This document shows, piece after piece, positions 32,730 through 38,728 of a stretch of DNA of 38,728 nucleotides (position 1 is its first letter; the number at the start of each line of letters is the position of its first letter). The notes below the pieces were generated by a model that was not told where the DNA came from, searched no databases, and saw only the letters and a list, made by a program, of their open reading frames with translations. The position numbers and the translations under genes were made by a program. Origin of the DNA: Hwanghaeella sp. GTDB lineage: Bacteria > Pseudomonadota > Alphaproteobacteria > UBA8366 > Aestuariispiraceae. The DNA is taken from the NCBI GenBank assembly GCA_028282025.1, contig JANQIT010000051.1:1-38728 (forward strand), given 5' to 3'.

Positions 32730-33983
32730 ATGTCGACCCTTAAATCGGATTTTCTTCGCGTGCTTACCGAGCGCGGCTTTGTCCACCAATGCACCGACGA
32801 GGCTGCGTTGGATGACCTGGCCACCAAGGGTCCCATTCCCGCCTATATCGGATTCGACGCCACCGCGCCGTCGCTTCATGCCGGCAGCCTGTTGCCGATC
32901 ATGATGCTGCGATGGCTGCAGCAAACGGGCCACAAACCGATTGTCCTGATGGGCGGCGGCACAACCCGCGTCGGCGATCCCAGCGGTAAGGACGAACAGC
33001 GCCGCCTTCTGACGGACGAAGACATCGCCGGCAACATCGCCGGCATCAAGACCGTGTTCTCCAAGTTCCTGACCTTCGGCGACGGACCGACCGACGCCGT
33101 TATGGTGAACAACGACGACTGGCTGCGCGACCTCAACTATATCGAATTTCTGCGCGACGTGGGGCGTCATTTCACGATCAACCGGATGCTGACGTTCGAC
33201 TCGGTAAAGCTGCGCCTGGACCGGGAACAGCCTCTGACGTTCCTGGAGTTCAACTACATGCTGCTTCAGGCCTACGACTTCATGGAACTTAGCAAACGGG
33301 TCGGCTGCCGCTTGCAAATGGGCGGCTCTGACCAATGGGGCAACATCGTCAATGGCATCGAACTGACCCGCCGCACCTCCGGGACGGAAGTCTTCGGTCT
33401 GACGACATCGCTGCTGACGACGGCGTCCGGCGCGAAAATGGGCAAGACAGCGGGCGGCGCCATCTGGCTGGATGAGAGCATGCTCTCCGCCTATGAATAC
33501 TGGCAATACTGGCGCAATACCGAGGATGCGGACGTCGGTAGGTTCCTGCGGTTGTTCACGGAGTTGGATATCGCCGAGATCGAGCGGCTCGAAAAATTCG
33601 AGGGAGCGGAGATCAACGACGCCAAGATCACCTTGGCCAATGAGGCGACCCGGCTTCTGCACGGCGACGCGGCGGCGGCGGCGGCGGCGGAGACGGCCAG
33701 ACGCACCTTCGAGGAAGGCGCGATCGGGTCGGACCTGCCGACGGTCGAGATTTCCAGATCGGACCTTATGGCCGGTATCGGAATTCTGGAACTGTTCACC
33801 CGGGCCGGACTGACGGCGAGTAACGGGGAAGCACGCCGATTGATCAAGAACGGCGGCGCAAAGCTGAATGACCGGAAAGTGGATAGCGACGCGGAAACGG
33901 TCAGCGACCACGCCGTTGGCGCAGAGGGTGTTATCAAACTGTCCGCCGGTAAGAAGCGGCACACGCTGATCCGCCCGGTTTGA
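32730..33983 (+). CDS. tyrS: Tyrosyl-tRNA synthetase
   Basis: 417 residues, class I synthetase. The HIGH-type motif is HAGSLLPIM, tyrosine-binding [14 protein letters not shown], and the KMSKS-type motif [11 protein letters not shown]-terminal S4-type domain ([17 protein letters not shown]) completes the protein. Between the two, a (GCG/GGC) repeat at 33669-33687 codes for a run of about seven alanines. Starts at ATG 32730 by homology; the ribosome-binding site is weak. Confidence 0.96.
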   Translation: MSTLKSDFLRVLTERGFVHQCTDEAALDDLATKGPIPAYIGFDATAPSLHAGSLLPIMMLRWLQQTGHKPIVLMGGGTTRVGDPSGKDEQRRLLTDEDIAGNIAGIKTVFSKFLTFGDGPTDAVMVNNDDWLRDLNYIEFLRDVGRHFTINRMLTFDSVKLRLDREQPLTFLEFNYMLLQAYDFMELSKRVGCRLQMGGSDQWGNIVNGIELTRRTSGTEVFGLTTSLLTTASGAKMGKTAGGAIWLDESMLSAYEYWQYWRNTEDADVGRFLRLFTELDIAEIERLEKFEGAEINDAKITLANEATRLLHGDAAAAAAAETARRTFEEGAIGSDLPTVEISRSDLMAGIGILELFTRAGLTASNGEARRLIKNGGAKLNDRKVDSDAETVSDHAVGAEGVIKLSAGKKRHTLIRPV

Positions 33984-33992
33984 TCGACACAC

Positions 33993-34020
33993 CCCCGGGG
34001 CTGATCCGCCGTTCGGGGGC
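33993..34020. terminator. Weak hairpin between tyrS and the YhdP-like gene
   Basis: CCCCCG and CGGGGG pair across a 16-base loop in the 40-base convergent gap. No T-run on either strand, so a bidirectional terminator is only possible. Confidence 0.25.
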
Positions 34021-34023
34021 GGG

Positions 34024-37000
34024 TCAACCGCCGCTTTCCTCCAACCGTTCCGGCGGTTGCGCCAGGGCGGGATCGGTGTCGGCCTTGAACAACCGCCGCA
34101 GGAAACTCGGCGCCAGGGCCGACAGGGGATTGACGGCCACGGCTGGGTCTTCCAGCGGTCCGTCCACCTTGTAGTTCGCGGCAAACAGCCCCTGCCCTTC
34201 GCCGCCCACAACCAACGGTCCCAGAATAGGGATTGCGCCCAGCACCCTGTTCACCGTGTAGGCGGGCACCACGGTTCCTTCGATTTCAACGAACGCGGCG
34301 TCCGTATCGACAAAGCCGGACGCCGTCACCCCCACGGAATCTCCATACGCCCGTGCATCGCTGAGGACGAGGAAACCGTCGTCGAAACTGATGTCGGCGG
34401 CAAATTCCCGAAAATCCAAACCTGATGATGAGAAAGAGGACAAGATCCCGGTCAAGGACATGAATTCAAGCAGCTTCGCCATCACCGGGGCATCCACCAG
34501 GGTGAAGTCGCTGATGCGGATAGAACCGTCGAACGGTGCGTCCAACGTGGGTCGCGCGGCGGTAACATTTAACGCCCCACCGGAAATCCGCGTCGTCCAG
34601 TCGAGCGCCTCCAGCGCCGCACCGGCATTGCTGGACGCCACATTCAAGGTCTGCCCGGAGCCGGAGGGTTCCAGTCGGATTCGAAACGGAATACCCGGCG
34701 ACACTTCCGAGTCGAGTTTGAGGCGCAGGATCTCCGTCCCATTGTCATCCATGCTGAGGTTGACGTTCTGAAGCCGTTGCTGCGCGCCGGCGACAACCTG
34801 ATCGAAGGCGGCGGTCAGGTCGAAGGCGAGCGGTTCTTCATCTGCCGTCCGGTCCGCTTCACGGTATTCGTCGTCCCCGGTGATAAAATGTTCCACGTCG
34901 AACCGCGTGCCGTGCACATTGATGGACAACCCTCCGTCCTCGCGCCGGTCGACCGTCCCTGTCAGATCGTTTCCCGCATACCGCAGATCATCGATGGTTA
35001 CCGCCTCGATCGTACCGTAATCCTCGCTCAGTCGAACCGAGCCCGCACCCGCCATGGTCGCCGCCGAAAGCCTGATATCCTCAATCGTCGGATTGCCTTT
35101 CTGCGGAAGATACATCAGGAACGAAACCTGACCTTCCTCGTCGAGCGGCTTTTCCCAGTCCAGAAATTCCGCCAACAGGCGGGATTGCGCGAGATTGGCG
35201 TCAATCGCCAGAGCCGCCGGCCGGTCGCGATAGGATTCGTAAACCAGATCCACCGCCGCCTGTCCGCTCCAATAGGGTGCGAAATCGATCCCGATGCCGC
35301 GCAGGAAACTGTCATCCACCTCGGCGGTCACATCGTATCGCGACCTTACATTATTCGTGTCTTGGAAGTTCTCCCGCCAGTCGAGCAGGAACGGCTCGCC
35401 GTTCATGGCGGCGGTGCCGGAGACATTCATGCCGGTCGTATCCAGCTTCAGCGAGAGATCCCCACGGGTCACAGTCGTGCCCAGGGGCGCGTTCTGCATC
35501 GAAACATCCTGCAGGGTCGCCTGCGCGGCATAGATCACGTCGTCCGCCTTCAAATCCGTCAGCAAGCGGAATTTAAACGATGCCTCCGCCGATCCGTGGC
35601 CGGCGATATCGCCGGGGGCGATATCCAATTTCCGGATCAGGCCCAGCGGCTCATGGTCCAGCAGTTCCAGCGCGTCTGTCAGCGGGGTGTCCAACGCGAC
35701 GGTAATGCTGGCGTTCTCCAGCGTGTCCAGTTCGGTCAGGTCGATGATGCCGCGCCCCACCTTTATTCGTTCTCCGACCTGTCCCCCTTCGGTGCGGATC
35801 TTGAAGAAATCCAGCCCGAAATCCGCGGTTCCCGAGACGCCGACCACCGGGGGCAGCGGCCGGAAATAATGCACGGTGGCGTCGCGGATCTCCATCGCCC
35901 CGCTGAACCGGTCGATTTCCAACGCCTCGGGATCGTCCAACGGAATCCGACCGCGCATTTCCAGCGACGCCAGCGGCACGAAGGCCTCTGGGATGTTCGG
36001 GATGATCCATTCGCGGGCGCCGGAGCCCAGGCTTTCGGGCCAGAAACTATCAATCCGATTAAACGGCACCTGGGTTAGTTCCGCCGCGATGTCCAGGGCG
36101 TACCCATCGCCATCCCGAACAGCCGCCCCGCGTGCGGAAAAGCTCGTATCGGTCAGGATATCGATCCGCGCCTCTTCCAGGACCAGGGAAGCGAATTCAG
36201 CATCCGCCCGACCGATTACGCTGATGGCGCGGAACGCCGCCGAAGGAAGGTCGAGTTCCGGCACGGAAAGACTTCCCGCATCCCCGTGCAGGGAAAAATC
36301 AACACCCAGGATATCGCCTTCCAGCGTCGCGTTGATGTGGGCCTTGCCGTTGATCTGCGTCGTCAGACGCGACAGGTCGGACAGTTCAGGACTTACCGCC
36401 GCCAGACGCTGCGTATCGACGTCGATCAACTGAAGATCGGCGTCGAGCATCCGGCCATCGTCGGAAACGCCGAGATCCACGTCCAGCCGGCCAAAATCGG
36501 AACGCAGGTTGAGTTGCGCCTCCCGCGGGGCGCCGTCCAGATACAGGCGCACGCCCAAAGAACCGCTGAGCGAGGTCTGAATATCCTTCAGGAAGGCGGC
36601 CTGAGGAACGGCGCGCGCGATCAGGTCCGGCCCGAAGCGGTCGAAACTCATGGTGATCGACATGACCTCGGTATCGAGCGACCGTAAAAGTACCGCCGAC
36701 ACGGTGGTTTCCGTGTCCTCGACATTCAACCTGGCATTCGCGTTGCCCCGCAGTTCATTGCCGTCCCGAACCAGCACCACATTGGTATCGGGCATGCGCC
36801 AGGTCACGCCGGCCAGCCTGTCCGAGACGACGGTGGAAGCACCGATGACGCTGACGCGCGTCAGATAGGCCAGCCGGCTGTCCGGGTCGGGCGGACGCAT
36901 CAACGCATCGATCAGCGCCAACGACAGCGGCGCGTCTTCCATTTCTTCTGAATTGTCCTGGCCTTGTATACCAAGGGAGAAACGGCCGTCGGCATAGCGC

Positions 37001-37377
37001 CGCACGCGGATTTCCGGCGAAAACACCTCCAGGCTAGTCGGTGCGATGACCCCGCGGCCCAGCGCCTCGATGGACAGTCCGATGGACAGTTCCGGCAGCA
37101 CCGCCATGGGTTGGTTGCCGTTCTGCCGCAAGGTCACGTTCCGGATCAGGATATCGATGGCCCGGTCCCAACCGCCCCAGGACAGGACCGTATCCTCGAT
37201 CTCGATATCGAATTCACTGTCGACCTGATTCAGCGCGTTCTGCACCGCCGGCGTGAGAAACGACAGCGAGATCGGCCCCGCCGACAAACGCCAGAACCCT
37301 ATGCCGATCAGGATCGCCAGCCCCGCGATGATTCCGGCGGCGATCTCTAGAGTTATGCGAAGGCTACGGCGCTGCAC
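34024..37377 (-). CDS. YhdP/AsmA-like large envelope protein
   Basis: 1117 residues. A single membrane helix near the N-terminus (about 9-30: ITLEIAAGIIAGLAILIGIG) is followed by a very long, beta-rich periplasmic part with repeated AsmA-like segments. The C-terminal region (TAARPTLDAPFDGSIRISDF, MSLTGILSSFSSSGLDF and VRALGAIPILGPLVVGGEGQ-like sequence, here NRVLGAIPILGPLVVGGEG) is the conserved AsmA_2/DUF3971 end. YhdP, TamB and YdbH form bridges that move phospholipid to the outer membrane. GTG start at 37377, no strong SD. Divergent from glnE. Confidence 0.85.
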   Translation of the reverse strand: MQRRSLRITLEIAAGIIAGLAILIGIGFWRLSAGPISLSFLTPAVQNALNQVDSEFDIEIEDTVLSWGGWDRAIDILIRNVTLRQNGNQPMAVLPELSIGLSIEALGRGVIAPTSLEVFSPEIRVRRYADGRFSLGIQGQDNSEEMEDAPLSLALIDALMRPPDPDSRLAYLTRVSVIGASTVVSDRLAGVTWRMPDTNVVLVRDGNELRGNANARLNVEDTETTVSAVLLRSLDTEVMSITMSFDRFGPDLIARAVPQAAFLKDIQTSLSGSLGVRLYLDGAPREAQLNLRSDFGRLDVDLGVSDDGRMLDADLQLIDVDTQRLAAVSPELSDLSRLTTQINGKAHINATLEGDILGVDFSLHGDAGSLSVPELDLPSAAFRAISVIGRADAEFASLVLEEARIDILTDTSFSARGAAVRDGDGYALDIAAELTQVPFNRIDSFWPESLGSGAREWIIPNIPEAFVPLASLEMRGRIPLDDPEALEIDRFSGAMEIRDATVHYFRPLPPVVGVSGTADFGLDFFKIRTEGGQVGERIKVGRGIIDLTELDTLENASITVALDTPLTDALELLDHEPLGLIRKLDIAPGDIAGHGSAEASFKFRLLTDLKADDVIYAAQATLQDVSMQNAPLGTTVTRGDLSLKLDTTGMNVSGTAAMNGEPFLLDWRENFQDTNNVRSRYDVTAEVDDSFLRGIGIDFAPYWSGQAAVDLVYESYRDRPAALAIDANLAQSRLLAEFLDWEKPLDEEGQVSFLMYLPQKGNPTIEDIRLSAATMAGAGSVRLSEDYGTIEAVTIDDLRYAGNDLTGTVDRREDGGLSINVHGTRFDVEHFITGDDEYREADRTADEEPLAFDLTAAFDQVVAGAQQRLQNVNLSMDDNGTEILRLKLDSEVSPGIPFRIRLEPSGSGQTLNVASSNAGAALEALDWTTRISGGALNVTAARPTLDAPFDGSIRISDFTLVDAPVMAKLLEFMSLTGILSSFSSSGLDFREFAADISFDDGFLVLSDARAYGDSVGVTASGFVDTDAAFVEIEGTVVPAYTVNRVLGAIPILGPLVVGGEGQGLFAANYKVDGPLEDPAVAVNPLSALAPSFLRRLFKADTDPALAQPPERLEESGG

Positions 37378-37529
37378 AGAAAACGAATACCATCCAACTC
37401 AAGCGTTGTGCCGGAAGCAGCCTGTATCCCGACCCGTCCGGACATGCTCTAACCGTGGAATCAGGCATATCATGAAATCGCCGGGATATAGCCGCCTACG
37501 GTTCTTACACCCCCGGTCAGGAAGAATCG

Positions 37530-38728
37530 ATGGATCTTTCGAAGTTAGCCGCCTCGGACACCGCTTTTCCCACAGCCTGGGACACCGGCGCCGTCGAGGT
37601 GGGTTTGGAACGATGGCGGGAGGCCGCCCGGGCGCAGGACCTCTCGGCCGAGGCGGAGGCTTTCGCCGCCTCGGAGACCGGCGCTGCGCTGTTGGCGGCG
37701 CTTTTCGGGAACAGCCCCTTTCTGACGCAATTGGCGGTCAAGGATCCCGCATATGTGATCTCCCTCGCCGAAAGCGGATATGACCGGGCGCTCGAAGACG
37801 CCCTGGCCCGGCTGGGCGCACTGCCCGCCAATGCTCCTTTCGCGGAAGTTCAGAAATCCCTGCGGACCGCCAAGCGCCGCGTCGCGCTGATTGCGGCGCT
37901 TGCCGACATCGCGGACGTCTGGTCGCTGGAACGCGTGACGGAGGCGCTGTCCGATCTGGCGGAGGCGGCCCTGGACGCCTGCGTGCGCCATGTCATTCAA
38001 TCCCTGGTCGATGCCGGGAAGATCGCACCGGAAACCGGGTCCGACGGCCTGCAGGGATGCGGATACGTCATGCTGGGCATGGGGAAGCTGGGCGCGCGCG
38101 AGCTGAACTATTCCAGCGATATCGATGTGATCGCCCTCTACGAACCGGACCGCCTCAAACCGTCGAACCCGGACCGTCTGCGCCAGGATCTGGTGCGCGC
38201 CACACAGACCGTGGTCAATCTGATGCAGGAACGGACCGGCGACGGCTATGTCTTCCGGACCGACCTTCGCCTGCGCCCGGATCCCGGCATGACCCCGCTG
38301 GCGATGCCGGTGGCCGCCGCGGAGTCCTACTACGAAAGCGTTGGGCAGAACTGGGAGCGCGCCGCGATGATCAAGGCGCGCCCGGTGGCCGGCGACCGGG
38401 AAATCGGCGAGAGTTTTCTACGCCATATTAAGCCGTTCGTCTGGCGCAAGCATCTGGATTTCGCCGCTGTCGCCGACATTCATTCGATAAAGCGGCAGAT
38501 CAACGCCCACAGGGGCAGCCACCAGATCGCCATCGAAGGGCACAACATCAAGCTGGGCCGCGGCGGCATACGGGAAATCGAGTTCTTCGCCCAGACCCAG
38601 CAACTGATTTGGGGCGGCCGCACGCCGGCCCTGCGTCAGCGCCGCACGCTCGACAGTCTGGCGACCCTGGCCGCCGAGCGGCATACGACCCCGCAAGCCA
38701 GCAGCGGACTGGCCGAAAGCTACCGCTT
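37530..38728 (+). CDS. glnE: Glutamine synthetase adenylyltransferase/deadenylylase, 5' part
   Basis: Open from ATG 37530 (AGGAAG about 6 bases before it) to the window edge, 399 codons with no stop. The nucleotidyltransferase signature GMGKLGARELNYSSDID is at about 181-197, followed by LRPDPGMTPLAMPVAAAESYYE, QNWERAAMIKARPVAGD and LGRGGIREIEFFAQTQQL, all characteristic of the N-terminal adenylyl-removing half of GlnE. The full protein (~950-1000 aa) adds the second transferase domain. It reversibly adenylylates glutamine synthetase under PII control. Confidence 0.95.
   Translation, partial: MDLSKLAASDTAFPTAWDTGAVEVGLERWREAARAQDLSAEAEAFAASETGAALLAALFGNSPFLTQLAVKDPAYVISLAESGYDRALEDALARLGALPANAPFAEVQKSLRTAKRRVALIAALADIADVWSLERVTEALSDLAEAALDACVRHVIQSLVDAGKIAPETGSDGLQGCGYVMLGMGKLGARELNYSSDIDVIALYEPDRLKPSNPDRLRQDLVRATQTVVNLMQERTGDGYVFRTDLRLRPDPGMTPLAMPVAAAESYYESVGQNWERAAMIKARPVAGDREIGESFLRHIKPFVWRKHLDFAAVADIHSIKRQINAHRGSHQIAIEGHNIKLGRGGIREIEFFAQTQQLIWGGRTPALRQRRTLDSLATLAAERHTTPQASSGLAESYR

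Noticed and set aside
34777-36078. 433-codon plus-strand open frame inside the YhdP-like gene
   Set aside because: It is antisense to a convincing 1117-residue protein, and its translation is Arg/Gly/His-rich with no recognisable domain, as expected of a shadow frame in GC-rich DNA.
1-38728. CRISPR arrays, insertion sequences, prophage, tRNA or rRNA genes
   Set aside because: No regularly spaced repeats, transposase or integrase frames, or cloverleaf-like sequences were noticed by eye; a dedicated scan was not possible.

Overview
The window is GC-rich and gene-dense. Gene content and protein style point to an alphaproteobacterium, probably Rhodospirillales-like: a SUF operon led by an Rrf2 regulator, a cysE-iscR-nifS-ferredoxin group, an AsmA/YhdP-like giant protein next to glnE, and an Mrp antiporter. 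The exact genus cannot be read from the sequence. No tRNA, rRNA, CRISPR array, insertion sequence or phage gene was seen. Two genes run off the ends: mrpA on the left and glnE on the right. Both are open to the edge.

Region 1 (1-2772, minus strand): a two-domain universal stress protein translationally coupled to an Mrp-type Na+/H+ antiporter subunit A, then an IclR-family regulator.

Region 2 (2791-14941, plus strand): a tightly packed catabolic operon, divergent from iclR. The order is CaiB-type CoA-transferase, a BadI/MenB-like crotonase, acyl-CoA ligase, a second crotonase, SDR, acyl-CoA dehydrogenase, 3-hydroxyacyl-CoA dehydrogenase, a stand-alone HAD C-terminal-domain protein, an MDR oxidoreductase and a dimeric alpha/beta-barrel protein. 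After about 200 bp come tcuA and tcuB (tricarballylate dehydrogenase and its Fe-S/membrane electron-transfer partner). Ligase, acyl-CoA dehydrogenase, hydratase, SDR and BadI-like hydrolase correspond step for step to the AliA/AliB/BadK/BadH/BadI route of cyclohexanecarboxylate ring opening. No thiolase is present. I infer a pathway for a cyclic (alicyclic or terpenoid-type) carboxylic acid whose true substrate is unknown. This is the best candidate for an undescribed system in the window.

Region 3 (15062-18691): a Tat-exported thioredoxin-like protein (plus), then a minus-strand group: LLM flavin monooxygenase, alpha/beta hydrolase, PEBP-like secreted protein and class II aldolase.

Region 4 (18870-30487, minus): iron-sulfur and sulfur/nitrogen metabolism. 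The order of transcription is cysE, iscR-type Rrf2, nifS-type desulfurase, 2Fe-2S ferredoxin, NADP-glutamate dehydrogenase, a small secreted unknown, and the suf operon (Rrf2 regulator-sufB-sufC-sufD-sufS-sufT-sufA). The suf promoter carries two strong palindromes. One of them matches the core of the E. coli IscR type-1 site and overlaps the predicted -10 box.

Region 5 (30844-38728): COG2945-type hydrolase, anmK (convergent, overlapping stop codons), tyrS, the YhdP/AsmA-like protein and glnE.
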